The notes under the pieces are model-generated. The model made no database searches. It saw only the letters and a list, made by a program, of their open reading frames with translations, and was not told the origin of the DNA. From the NCBI GenBank assembly GCA_025094145.1, contig JALLLS010000029.1, positions 62,001 through 126,000 of the forward strand: a DNA stretch of 64,000 nucleotides. Direction: 5' to 3'. Both the position numbers and the translations under genes were made by a program. This DNA is from Spinellus fusiger (taxonomy: Eukaryota > Mucoromycota > Mucoromycetes > Mucorales > Phycomycetaceae). Position 1 is the stretch's first letter. Each line of letters opens with the position of its first letter. Of this stretch, positions 12,244 through 23,663 are shown piece after piece.

Positions 12244-13925
12244 ATGACACAAAATACTAATAAGAAATCAGATAATGACATAAACATAGCAGCAAAATCC
12301 AGCTCCTATAAAATCACTGTAGAAACATCAGACAGTGATTGTAAAACCCTCTACTCTGTTGATCCACAACAAGAAGCGCAGGATCCACCCATACCTTTTT
12401 GGCAAAAGGCAAAAAATATCAACTATTATCTGTTTAAAAAATATTGGTTTCTCATTGGATTGGGTGTGGCTATTGGTTTGGCTTGGGCAATCCCAGACAT
12501 TGGCAAAACAAATGGTGTATTAAAGGCACAGTATTCAATACGATGGGGTGGAGTGATTGTCATATTTCTACTCTCTGGACTTGGTATTGAAGTGAGAGAG
12601 CTCTTTCACACACTTCTACAGTGGAGACTCCATTTGGTGGTTCAAAGCATTAGCTTTATAGTGATGCCACTGGTCATGTACGGTGTTGCCCATCTTTTTA
12701 TGTTCCTTGAAGCACCGATAGACGATATCATCTACAAGGGATGGATAATTGCTCTCTCCACTAGTACTACTGTCTCTTCTAATACAATCATGACGCGCAA
12801 TGCTGGTGGAAATGATAGTGCAGGTAAAAAAAAAGGAATAAGAACGAGATTTTCTTGCTGCATTACATTGAATAATGTGTTCTAACCTATGAATTACTAT
12901 GTATAGCACTCTTTAATGCTGCTATTGGAAATATTGTGGGTGTCTTTTTCTCGCCCGCACTGATTGAATGTAAACAAAAGATGAAATGGAATACACTAGG
13001 AGCATTCATACTGTTTCTGTAGTGTGCTGTTATATACATATATTAACTAATCCTTGGTGTATGCTAGTGCTTGAACGAGATACTACTCTATTTCCTCCAA
13101 GTATTGAGAAGGGAGACCCAAACTATCTAACTATTTTAAAGACAACAGGTCTTACTGTATTATTACCACTACTCACTGGACAAGTCATTCGCTATTACTT
13201 TCCTCGACAAACACTCCATCTGGCTTCCACTCTTCGTTTCTCTATTATCAACAGTCTTGCTCTTATTATCTTGGTGTGGTCTGTTTTTTGTGATGGCGTG
13301 GCCAGCAATGCATTTGAAAAAATGAAAGATGTTGATATTGTTGCGATTGTCTTTGTGGATATCTTCATGTACCTATTTGGATGTTGTTTTTGCTTGTTCG
13401 TTGCTCGTTTGCCATGGCCAAGATCCTATATCAAAGAACCCGTTTGGGTAAAGCGATGGCGATTCTCCAAAAAGGACTCTGTGGCTATCATGGTAAAAGA
13501 GAAAGGACAAGAAGAAAGAGAGATACTTACACTTTCTTTCCTATTAGTATTGTGGATCTACAAAAGCTGCTTCTATGGGAATCGTTCTGATCAACGTACT
13601 CTATGATAAAAGCAGTTATGATATTGTGGGGATTCTCACTTTGCCTGCTCTCTTGTATCATATTTCACAGTAAGTTAACTGAAGAAGAAAAACACAAGTC
13701 AGAGACTGAATTATACCTGTGATTAGACTTTTCTTGGGTAACATCCAAGTCGCCTTTTTGAAGCGATGGGTAAAGCAAGGTGAACGCTGTGACCATGATC
13801 TATCTGAAGCACCACCGGAAATACCTGTTCAAGAGGAAAGATCATTAAAAGGCAAAAGTCATACAGTAATAGATGAGATGAAAGAAGAAGAAGATAGTAT
13901 ATTTCAGAAAATATCCATGGCTTGA
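12244..13925 (+). CDS. RCH1: Rch1/SLC10A7-like membrane transporter (negative regulator of calcium uptake)
   Basis: Five exons: 12244-12823, 12907-12969, 13068-13492, 13548-13669, 13727-13925. They total 1389 nt (462 aa), in frame. A ~55-residue hydrophilic N-terminus precedes multiple hydrophobic helices. The family core is clear: GWIIALSTSTTVSSNTIM followed by TRNAGGN and then AAIGNIVGVFFSPAL, and later STKAASMGIVLINVLY. These are the crossover motifs of the SLC10A7/Rch1 branch of the bile-acid:sodium symporter superfamily. In fungi Rch1 acts at the plasma membrane and dampens calcium influx; that role is inferred here from homology. The C-terminal ~60 residues are charged and cytosolic-looking. 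It shares a broad functional area with calcineurin B (56547-57207), but the two are not physically clustered. Confidence 0.88.
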
Positions 13926-15356
13926 TGGCTTTAGTAATTTTATTCCTTTATGAAAATAGGCCCATCCTTACATATGTTTGTTTCTTATGGAAAAAGTGAT
14001 AGAAATATAGATAGTAATTTATACATAAAATATCAAAGGATGTCTTTATAATGTCAAGTATGTTTGTGCCTTTTCTGTATTATGAATAAGGTGGTAAATA
14101 CTTAATAAAATACAAGATGTCCCATTAATGTAAATACTGCGAATAGTTTATTTTGGTTTTGGTTTTGTCATTAGATCAATATTAGAAAGAAAAGAACAAA
14201 GATATACGGACAGAGAACAAGGAATGTCTTTGACTGTAGAAAGATAGAAACAGCAGGGACACCCCAAGGATCTACAAATGAATAGAGTGTATTTACACTG
14301 TATCTCCAAGTCTATAGAGTACATCACTTGGATGATTTATTAACAAGAATATCAATTGCCTTGTACAGATATAGAGTCAACTATTGATGTATTGATGTAT
14401 TCTTTCTTTCTTTCTTTCTTTCAATTGTTAAAAAAGGGGGATTTCATCTTTAATAGTTTATGAGTACAAACACAACACATCAATGAAATATGCTACACTG
14501 TACTTGTCTCTTCTACCATTGACATACTCTCTTCACTGTCGGTATTCAGAAAGAGATAAATGATTGCAGCATAAATCACGCATACACTATAAATTGAAAT
14601 GTCTGTACTTGTTCCCTTTGCCTATACTCTTTCCCTTTCTTTCTTTCTATTTTTCTATTTCTCATTTTATTCTCCAAACCAATGTACTGATGGAGAAAGC
14701 GTCATCATGGATGAGATGGGAAGAAATCCCTACAACTCACTAATAACTATAAAGGGGATTGCATCCTTCTCCTTTCTCTTTTCTATATACCTGTGTACAT
14801 TTACATGCAGATCTATGGTATTATAACTGCATGTCTTTCTCTTTATTATAACCACTTCTCTCTCTCTTTTACTCTTGATGTAAGACGGGTTGGCCTGTAG
14901 ACATACATCCACCTTAGTTGCCTAGAATTAGATTTGCTGCTGAGTTTTATCTTGAGAGATGAGACTCAAAAATAGAAACACTGGCAATGGCACTGAGTAA
15001 AATATAGCCAGCCTAAAACAGGCCTGCATAAAAATTAAAAAAAAAATAGAAAAATAGAAGAGAAGAGAGAAGTATGACAGAAAAAATGAATGACTCACAG
15101 GAGATGAGCTTGTTTTTCATCACAATCAGAGCTCAACCAATCAGACAGAAGAAACACAGACCCACCTCTTACTAGAATACACTCAATGATGATTGGTTGC
15201 TAGCTGACTAAGACAAGAGAGCAGGAAGTGCAAGACGGAGTATGGAAAAAGAGTCATGACTCTTTTGTTTTACAGCACGTGACGATTTTATCGGCTGAGA
15301 CAAAGCTTTTAAAAAGCAGGATGGAGCATCAAAGGAAGCTTGACTTTGACGCTAGG
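13926..15356. other. Intergenic region between Rch1-like gene and CCS1
   Basis: No gene that I can support. It has a TTCT microsatellite at about 14401-14422 and a CACGTG hexamer at about 15276. On the minus strand, short hydrophobic open fragments (about 14493-14586 and 14950-15012) look like membrane helices next to plausible splice signals, but I found no start-to-stop model whose phases agree. A small spliced gene remains possible. Confidence 0.4.
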
Positions 15357-16408
15357 ATGACCGACCCCAAGAAGCTGTTCAGGGTAGATTTGTTGATAAT
15401 CACATGAATGAATTGGTGCGTGGGTTGATTTGTCTTTATTAGACAGAGTTTGCTGTTGAAATGACTTGCCAGTCCTGTGTAAATGATATCTCCAAAGTAC
15501 TCGAGCATTTTCCCGGTAACTATCATAGCAAACAGAAAGAGAGAGAGACTATAAGAGAAGAAGAAAAGGGGAGGTTGGCTGTAGATGAGTGTCTAATTCT
15601 TCCTATGTTTTCTTTTGTTTTTTGTTTTTTGTTTTTGTATGTGTTTCTATTATTCATTCTCTACTAGAAATTAAGACATTTGATATGGATTTGGAGAACC
15701 AGCGAGTCATTGTCCAAGGCACCAGTAAGTCAGTTGTATTGGTATGTCCTTTATACTCAAATGTATATCTATTACCCAGCCCCTCCTTCTATAGTGTCGC
15801 GTGCTCTCAAGGAGACAGGTCGTACAGTTGTGGTGCGTGGTCAGGGAGCAGCCACAGGTCAAGGCCACTCGGGTGCTGCTGTGTGTATTTTTGATACGCT
15901 TGGCAGTGATCCTTCCCAAGTCATTCCTCAAGGAACACAAGGACTGGCTCGCTTTGTTCAGATTGATGAGGAGACGTGTCTGATTGATATTACTATCCAA
16001 GGACTTACTCCTGGTTTGCATGGTTTACATATCCATGAATGCGGTGATATCTCTCAAGGGTGGATGTCTGTGGGCGACCACTTCAATCCTACTCAAGTGG
16101 ATCATGGAGACACAGACACTGGTCATGTGGGGGATTTGGGAAACATTCAAGTGGATGAAAATGGCTGGGGAGATCTTGTTATTGAAAGCACACGTCTGAA
16201 AGTGTGGGATGTGATTGGCAGAAGTATGGTGGTGACGGAGAACAGAGATGATTTGGGCAAAGGGGACTTCTCTGACTCAAAGTGCAATGGAAACAGTGGA
16301 CCTGGTTTGTTGTGTGGTATTATTGCACGTAGCGCAGGAGCATTTGAGAATACGAAAAAAGTCTGTGCCTGTTCTGGAAAGACATTATGGGAAGAAGCAA
16401 GAATTTAG
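15357..16408 (+). CDS. CCS1: Copper chaperone for Cu/Zn superoxide dismutase
   Basis: Four exons: 15357-15383, 15443-15515, 15668-15724, 15780-16408. They total 786 nt (261 aa). Domain 1 is an Atx1-like metal-binding domain with the MTCQSC (MxCxxC) copper site at about residues 15-20. Domain 2 is SOD-like: GLHGLHIHECGD, SVGDHFNP and GHVGDLGNI. The C-terminus carries the CxC motif CAC followed by SGKTLWEEA, the domain-3 signature that distinguishes CCS from SOD itself. The protein delivers copper to Sod1 and forms its disulfide in the cytosol and mitochondrial intermembrane space. The first three exons are very short and the start codon lies in a 27-nt exon, so simple ORF finding sees only the last exon. 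Confidence 0.93.
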
Positions 16409-16889
16409 TAGAATATTAATCTATTTGTTTGTTTGTTTGTTTGTGTGTGTGTGTGTAGTATTCTTTACAGTAAGAAAGAGTGAATTGTATTGTATCTTGG
16501 GATAAATGTGTATTTATTAGCATTAAACTATAGTAGAACAGTGTAAAAGAATGTCTAGTAGTGTGTTGTAGTGTAAAACAGACAGGACCTAATAGTACTC
16601 GCTTGTCACCTGTAAATAACAGGTTTTGTTGGGATTCCTCAAATACACTCATTATCAGTAGAAAGTAGAAATACCAGCCAAAAGCCATTTACAAAACAAA
16701 TTACCATCAACAAGACAGCTTTGTTTCCAATGGCCATTTAGATATCCCTACCCTGTCACATTTACTATTCAATTCTAGTATATCTTGTAGCCAAATCTTA
16801 TACCTTTGAATTCAATACACTTTTTTTTTGTCAATATTATTTTTAATTTGTCTGAGTTTAAATAAAAGAAGTCTTTTAAGGAGCTCCAT
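16409..16889. other. Convergent 3' region of CCS1 and VAC14 with a simple repeat
   Basis: A TTTG tetranucleotide run changes into a TG dinucleotide run at about 16424-16458. Otherwise only presumed 3' UTRs; no gene seen. Confidence 0.7.
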
Positions 16890-19800
16890 TTATGACTTTC
16901 TTCCTTTACGGTTAGCCATCATTCTAGAAGCAGCACTGGTAGTAGCTGTAGGGCGTGCTGAACTGGTAGATGTTCTTGTAGCATTATCACTGATATTCCC
17001 AGCTGAACCTCCAATACTAATTTTTCGAAGTCCTTTAGTAATCTCCTCACGCACACTCCCAGTAGGACCATGTGGGGTAGCTATGCTACTTGTTCCAGAC
17101 GTATGTCCCGACCGTTGTTTGCGTGCTTTGAATGTGTTGGCCGTGGAGACATTCTGTAAAGCTACAGAAGACTGTGTTGAGAGGCCATCTTCCTTGTATT
17201 CTCCTTATAATGTGTCTATGTCTATTCATATATGTATATATATGTATATACCTTGACGTCTTTGTCTCTCATGCCTCGACTGTACATTCTTAAAGTGCTG
17301 CAATAAATCATTGAATCGAATCACTGGTTCTTCTGCTTGCTTAGAAGAGCTACTGATGCTCGCTTTGATGACTTGTCGCTTAGGGGTATCTGTTGTAACT
17401 GGTGGACTATAATATTAAGTCAGCCTTTACTGTTGCACTCTCATGGGGTTGTTACTTTTTAGGCATCATATGCAGAAACCCAAGCGAAGAAACACTACTT
17501 AGACGATTCCTAAGCGTAGAAAAGGCAGAAGATTGCGGAAGAAGCATAAGAATGCCATACAGGCACTTGTAGAGGTAAGGATATTTGTCAGGTTCAAGCA
17601 ACTGTAGGCGTAAATCTATGCATTTCAAATTTAAGTGATATCCAACAAAGGTCCCTTCTCTTTCTTCTTCTACTGCCTACATGTAAAAACGGGTGATTCG
17701 AGGAGTTGAACTAGTTTATCAATTTGTACAAGCATGCTGACTGTAATCTCCATTTCAGCACTCATCTACCGTCAATACAGTGTTGATACTGAGGACTTAC
17801 AATACTTGGAGCATCGTAGCTGCATGTTCATACACCTGTGACAAGAGACAGAGGGAGAAGGTTGCCACTGCATTATGGCACCATGACTTGTACAGAACAA
17901 TAAAAAGATGCTGGTTATCCTGCAATAACGTAGGAATATGAGTGTTTCTGCATTCATCTTTCTTATTCATTCCCCTCCGCCCCTCCTCTTACCTTATTAT
18001 CCAGATTACGCAGCCGTTTTCGAAGATCAGATAACTCGGAAGAAGTGATAAGGATAATATTTAGCTGCTGTACCATAATACTTGCAAATTCTAAATCCTA
18101 TAAACACCCACAGACAAGATGAATAATGAGTGGATAAAAAGTACCACTCTCACCTTATTAGCCTCATCACTTTCCAAAATATCAGCAATGGTGCAGTAAA
18201 TGCGTTCAGGATCAAGACTCATGCACAATTGACGAATGATGAGGCTTCCTCGTGTTTCCAAGAGACGACGATCTGTACTGAACAGCAGTAGCAAGTTATT
18301 CATGAAGCTTTTAAAGTATTCATGGTCAGAATGGAATGATATCTGAGCCAATAGTTGTAAATCTCGTCGCACCACCTAGCAGCAATAACAGAGTCAACAC
18401 ACATGCTCTCCTATCATCATAACCCACCTCTTCTGATGTGTCTGAGAGTGTTTTTAACAGGGCAGGAAAAGTACCATCGTCTGACGCCAGCACCTATCAC
18501 CCACCAGCATAAGTTATCAAGGAGACTACGAGTAGTAGTCGTCGTAGTTTTACCTTGTTAGGGGCCTTTTTATGCAGCATGAGCAGCCATTCAAGACTCG
18601 CTACACGGGTTTCCTCATGTTCATTAAGGAATTGAAGACGCAGATTAGCTACTGTTGCTTGGTAGTCAAATGGATCTCCACTGACTTTAGAAGAACAAGA
18701 GGTGTCTGTAGGATGGGAGGCAGTGATAGGAGATTCCTCTGGCATGCCTTCTTCTCCCTCGGACAGAGTGTGGGGTGTGGAGGAGCCATCTTCTCTTCTC
18801 ATCTCAGGCTTCAAATGAGCAATAGTAGTCTCAAGGACGAGTTTCTGTAAACACTGGTTTGTCTCTAGAGCATACACACGAATCACATTTACAGGATGCG
18901 CAAGGCATGGAAGCACTGCTCTAATGATCTTGGGTGTGTACTGAATAACAATGTCTTTGGCAATGATAATAAACTCATTGATCCACTGAAGAGCAGTGCG
19001 TTGGATGTCTTCTTCCTCTGATGAAAGATGGGGAAGAAGGATCTCTATGATTTTTCCATACTGAACAATCACACCCTGACCAGGCACGTAAGTTCCCTTG
19101 CCATGACCATCATTCTCTTTCTCTGCACTCTCTTCTCCTTCTGGTAAAGACACTAAAGAAGAAGTGGATCCAGGTCTATCACTGTCTTCTTTGTCTGCCT
19201 TGTCTGCTTTATGGGCTCTATTCTCTTGTTCCTTTTGCTTTATCTGGTGAAGAACATGTCTTGCTCTCTGATCACACAACTGTTGGTCTCTTACAGAGGC
19301 TGCTTGCTGTATCTCGACCAAAAAGTCAGACAAAAGAACCCCCACACTCACACGAATATCACTGCTAGGATCATTTAGACAGTTCAGTAGCCCATCCAGG
19401 AACTCGGGAAGAAAAGACACCAGCTCAAGATCAGGAATAGAGTCCAGCACAGCAATCCACGATACAAGGAATTGTCGAGCACTGGAGTTGAGCACATAGA
19501 TGCGTTTGCTCAAGAGAGGAATAAAGCGAGGGAGAGAGAATGCAGTGTTACGAGGCAAAGAAGCAGGGATGGTGAGGGTTTCTTGACCTGCCTCCACGGG
19601 GTTCAATGGGACTTGGTGGGGGGATACGTAGGTGGTAGAGAGTTCTGATACGATGTCTTTAATGAGACGGTCCAGTAGTTCTGCTCCACTCTTGACTGTC
19701 ACCTCTGAATCTGCTGATAACTAAAAGAGAGTGTTCACTGTACTGTACTGTACTGTACCGTGCCATACATGCCAGACTAGAAAGGTACTGGAGTGTATTG

Positions 19801-20405
19801 CAGTGGAATCCGCTCCTTTTCTTTCTTTCTTTACCTTGCACAATGCATCAAATATGCTGTTAAAGAATCTCAGTACTTCTCCTTTGGCCACCTTGGCAAT
19901 ATTGTACATACTCTCACAAGCATAGTAGCGTACTTTCTGATCCTGGTTACTAAAGCATGACAATATAGGTGGAATAATGCTGTCCAGATATTGAGCAATT
20001 CCCTAGGCTGCTTTGTCAGTGCAATCAAGGCATAGAAGAGAAAGATGAAAAAGGGGGCGTCTTACTTACAGGTCCAAGGGCAATAGCACTGGCGGCTAAA
20101 CCAATAAGACCACCGTAACGGGCATTGGGGTTATTAGAATAGACAAATTCTTGGACAAGGACATCAACAATCTCGGTTATTCTTTCGGGTGCCTTTGTAT
20201 TCTCCTTGACCAGTCTATACATAAATGACGCTTTTTGTCATTTGATGTTTCTTTCATTCATTCATTCTCATTCATTCATTCATTTTTTTATTTTTATTTT
20301 TTTTATTTAATACCTTTCGATTTCTAAGGCAGCTGCTTTTCTCTTATCATATATTTTATCTGTCAGTCCTCTTACAAGAGCAGCAGAGAATATACTTGAG
20401 TCCAT
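16890..20405 (-). CDS. VAC14: Vac14, scaffold of the PIKfyve/Fab1 PI(3,5)P2 kinase complex
   Basis: Twelve exons: 20405-20314, 20214-20070, 20002-19835, 19720-18554, 18493-18428, 18375-18154, 18097-17993, 17919-17801, 17760-17681, 17615-17456, 17406-17252, 17161-16890. They total 2751 nt (916 aa), all phases closing. The N-terminal HEAT-like region contains [29 protein letters not shown] and [13 protein letters not shown], then [17 protein letters not shown] and [14 protein letters not shown], all characteristic of Vac14. The C-terminal Vac14-Fig4-binding region has [23 protein letters not shown] and [13 protein letters not shown]. The tail holds a conserved [12 protein letters not shown] helix and a Ser/Thr/Arg-rich end. 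Vac14 oligomerises and holds Fab1 and Fig4 on the vacuole or endosome membrane. An acidic/basic low-complexity insert lies in exon 4. Confidence 0.93.
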
Positions 20406-20466
20406 GTTAATGGAGAGCAAGACCGGTGTTTCTTTTTGGGTGGTGCCTCAAGGAGCGGGGCCAACC

Positions 20467-20534
20467 CAAAAAAAAAAGAAAAAAAAGAAAAGAAAAAAGA
20501 AGAAAAGAAAAAAAGAAAAAAAAAAAAAAAAAAA
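20467..20534 (+). repeat. 68-nt purine run (A-rich) upstream of VAC14
   Basis: An almost uninterrupted A/G stretch on the + strand, a polypyrimidine tract on the VAC14 sense strand, ending about 60 bp upstream of the VAC14 start codon. It could act as a nucleosome-depleting promoter tract. Confidence 0.7.
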
Positions 20535-20663
20535 GCCCACTTGCTGCCTCTGTGGTACAGAATGCTATTTGGTCTGGCCAATTAGCATGGGGCCAGACAT
20601 CACTGAGGCACTGGACTCCCTCTCTTGCTGTGATTGGACTGGAATGAGACTGTGCTATGGCTA

Positions 20664-22029
20664 CACACCAGGAGATCTTTGTGATATAAAAGGAAATAGT
20701 CGAACTACAATTGTTTAAAAATGACATTGATTTGAAAAGGAGCAAAAAAAGTGAAATGTATTCATGTTAGTTCTTAAATAAAGATAATTATTATAATTTA
20801 CCTGTAAATATCTAAATCCCAAAGGAAACCACTTTCGATGTGGCGATATATAATATGAATACGAATAAGAATATCTATGATTATCGACAGAATAGAGATG
20901 GTCGGTGGAGACCCTTTAAACACTCTTCTGCAATTGTATAGATATTCTCTGATGTATTCACATCTCTGTTCCAAACAATTCCATAACCTTGGTAAGCGTG
21001 GATAGTGTTGAAATTTACTAATACCTCGGTGAGAATATTTGTGTTATAAGTATCGCAGATCTTGAGAACAAAAATAAGAGTAACTGTTAGGAGAGCTTTT
21101 TGTATTGAGTGAGAGGTCAATCATATTTACATTTGATGTAAGGAACTCATCGACATCAACCAGAAGAAGATCTCCGCCCTTTTGTCTCTTTTTTCAACGA
21201 TTGATATAAAATTCTTGTCGAACCATTTTCATGACCTTTAAATTTGATAGTATCTTTTCCCTTCATTACTGTGCCATAGACAATGACTGGCAGCTTGGTA
21301 GGAGCATACTCCAATCCTTTTAGGTGCCAATACCCCTTTTCAATAATAGAATAGTAGTAAGAATAATTAGTTCGAGATGTATTAATGTACTCTATGTGTG
21401 TGTCATATTACCCTTGCACTGGCACCTTCTTGCCTTTGTAATGGATTCACTGGGTTTATTATAGTAAAAGAATATACAATAGAAACTGACTAACATGTCA
21501 GACATAACAAACATACACTCACCATATCACAACTGTTGGTTTATATGCCATACAAGGGCAAACGAGTTAAAGAGGGTAGAAGTTATGAAGAACAACAGAC
21601 AGTGTAATTAGCAGGTATTAATATTCGAGCAGAAGAGAACAATACGAAATCTCACAAGTCAATTGTTTAATCAGAACTACCAAAGTAATGCAGACTACAA
21701 CAACATCTAAAAAGAAAAGAATTGCTTAAAGAACAGTTGCCTAGTTACCCGTTGTGCTCAAATCGTGTGTTGTATTCCTGTTCATGTACCCTCTTTGATT
21801 TCCCTGGACCAGCCTTTGTATCCAGTACTCTATTTCTTTGTCCCTTCTAGAGACCCAATATCTATACATTTATCTCTCTAGTGGTCCTGTTGATAACCAC
21901 AGTGCCCTTTACTACAGATAGTTGCAAACCTTTTGATTTTTAAATACAATTCCATAAAATGCAAGAAATTTTATGTCTAGAAAGGAAGGAGATATCCCCG
22001 CCTAAAAGCCAGAGAAATCTCCTGGTGTG
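20664..22029. mobile_element. TIR DNA element, copy B, with Fanzor-like remnant
   Basis: It starts with CACACCAGGAGATCT and ends with the inverted AAATCTCCTGGTGTG, flanked on both sides by TA (20662-20663 and 22030-22031), as expected for a TA target-site duplication. Length 1366 bp. The right ~130 bp, reversed, matches the left ~130 bp of copy A closely, including GGCGGGGATATCTCC. The interior differs from copies A and C and holds degraded coding sequence on the minus strand, described separately. It lies between the VAC14 and IF1 genes. Confidence 0.8.
20881..21335 (-). pseudogene. Decayed Fanzor/TnpB-like C-terminal fragment
   Basis: Two minus-strand fragments in different frames. The upstream one (about 21110-21335) reads YAPTKLPVIVYG...KGKDTIKFKGH and then LLLVDVDEFLTS. 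The downstream one (20881-21120) contains KICDT and, at 20956-20973, WNRDVN followed by SENIYTIA and ends CLKGLHRPSLFCR. An Asp in the context R-D-x-N shortly after a Cys pair is the RuvC-III/zinc-ribbon arrangement of TnpB and its eukaryotic Fanzor relatives, and V-D-E-F-x-T-S is typical just before the first Cys pair. At least one frame change, a missing CxxC and an apparent insertion between KICDT and WNRD show that it is dead. The N-terminal part of a full-length protein is absent. The assignment is by motif only; a search could overturn it. Confidence 0.55.
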
Positions 22030-22301
22030 TAGGGTGTCGCTGTTTCAATGCACAGCCTCCCACCTCTTTTGTTTCCTCAGCAGGTGAATACCACTGGATA
22101 AGAATGACGTAAGCGTGATGCATTCATTTCTGTCTGCCTTATCTATTTTCCCTTGATCTGCTGCAGGCCTACTTATCCCCCATCTAAGATATGCGTTCAC
22201 ATGACAAGAACGCGTCTTTGTGAGGGTAGGACAAGCCCTGAGAGAAGCCCACGCTTTGAATTGAAAATGCATGACGCATGACTCGTGTGCATAAGAAGAC
22301 T

Positions 22302-22309
22302 TATAAATA
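22302..22309 (+). promoter_or_regulatory. TATA box of the IF1 gene
   Basis: TATAAATA lies 90 bp upstream of the IF1 start codon. The surrounding 22030-22398 otherwise shows only a CACGTG hexamer at about 22354 and no gene. Confidence 0.55.
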
Positions 22310-22398
22310 GGCCTCTTACTGAAGCAACAAGTACTTCTTTATCCTCTACATTTCACGTGTCTATTTTCTCATTCTATCTTCTATTGTATATTTTCACT

Positions 22399-22823
22399 AT
22401 GTTGGCCAAGACTCTTTTCCGCTCCTCCCCTCTCTCTTCTTTGGGCCGTCGTAGTCTGCAAACAACACGTGCTGCTCCCAGTGAGGGAGCCATCAATGCC
22501 AGCCGTGGTAGCATTAGCGATAAGGAAAAGGCAGTAGAGAACCAATGGGCCCACCAACATGTAAGTGATAAAAATGGGTAGACTATAGAGCAGAATATTC
22601 TATAAAAGAATGGAGAATAAAAAAGGAAGGAGGACTGCTTTTTTATTTATTTTTTATTTTTTAATCATTCCTTCTGTGTGTATGGATGTGTGTGTGTGTG
22701 TGTTTTTTGTCTTTATGATAGGATGCAGAAAAGATTAAAAAGTTGCGTGAACAATTGGCTTCTCACGAGAAAGAAGCTGCTAGCTTAAAAAAGAACCTCG
22801 AGGATTTGGAAAAGGGCCGTTAA
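22399..22823 (+). CDS. INH1: Mitochondrial F1Fo-ATPase inhibitor IF1
   Basis: Two exons, 22399-22560 and 22722-22823 (87 aa). The first ~25 residues, MLAKTLFRSSPLSSLGRRSL, form a typical amphipathic Arg/Ser-rich mitochondrial presequence. The mature part has EGAINASRGSISDKEKAVENQ, which corresponds to the inhibitory segment of IF1, followed by a C-terminal coiled coil (KIKKLREQLASHEKEAASL). IF1 binds the catalytic F1 interface at low matrix pH and stops ATP hydrolysis. The intron is phase 0 and contains a TG run. An in-frame extension further upstream exists but would put the presequence inside the protein, so 22399 is preferred. Confidence 0.9.
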
Positions 22824-23663
22824 GAAAGACATGAAAGCAAAAGAGATTTGCATTGTAAGGCCTGTCTACAATAAAAACCCATCGAGAAATACTTTTCAGT
22901 CTTTGTGTGTGTGTGTGTGTGGTGACTATAAAAGAGGGTGACTACATAGGAGAGTGACTACATAGGAGTGGGCTGTATTTGACAGTCCCATCTTAACAGT
23001 CCAAAGGCCCTTGTCAACTGTCTACTGTGTCTGCTGTATAAAGAATGTAGAGTAGCAGCTTCTCCATGCACAAATAATAGGCACGGAGAAACAGCCACTC
23101 TACATTCTTTTCATTCTCTCCCTCACCCTTTTCCCTTCATTGTGCATGTTCATTGTCCTCCAACCTCATCTGAGTTCATGGTCACTCTATTCAACAGCCG
23201 CTTTTACGTCAGACTTTAATGACGCAGCAGCAGAAACACTTCTTCTTCTCGCCTGCCCTCCTTTGCCTTTGAGAAAAGGTAACTATCACTTCAACCTCAT
23301 TTGTGAGTCTATTCTATTCCTTTTTTATTTCTATTTTATCGCTATGCTTCTGTCCTGTTGTTGTTGTTTTGCTTAAGAGATCTGTGCGTATACTCCCCAA
23401 TGACGCGACATGAGAGACAAGAGATCCTCCTTTTATTTTCTTTATTATTTTTTTTTATTTTTTATTATTTTTTATTTTTTTTTGAATTTGGACGTGTTAT
23501 GAAATGGACTTTTATAAGTATAAACAAAACAATACAAAAGTGACCCTGGAGAAGAGCAAGCAAAGAAAAAGAAAAACACGTGTTGACTTGTTCTTTCAAA
23601 GAAATGCGGTTCCATACGCTAATACTAAACTTCCCTCATCCACCTTTACAGTAATTGTTTATT
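22824..23663. other. Intergenic region between IF1 and SUB2
   Basis: Contains the 3' UTR of IF1, a TG run at about 22903-22920, the hairpin at 23041-23109 and a T-rich stretch at 23431-23482 before SUB2. No gene seen. Confidence 0.6.
23041..23109. other. Long imperfect hairpin
   Basis: The arms 23041-23069 and 23081-23109 are inverted repeats matching at 25 of 29 positions, with an 11-nt loop. It lies in the intergenic space between IF1 and SUB2, far enough from IF1 (~220 bp) not to be an obvious terminator. It could be a small-RNA precursor, a foldback element remnant or an mRNA structure. Confidence 0.7.

Noticed and set aside
14493..15120. Possible small spliced membrane-protein gene on the minus strand
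   Set aside because: Hydrophobic fragments and splice-like signals are present, but no combination of start, donors and acceptors gave consistent phases; left as intergenic.
20404..20718. ORF with a long Lys stretch upstream of VAC14
   Set aside because: A translation of the A-rich purine tract with no conserved sequence on either side; it overlaps the VAC14 start on the other strand.
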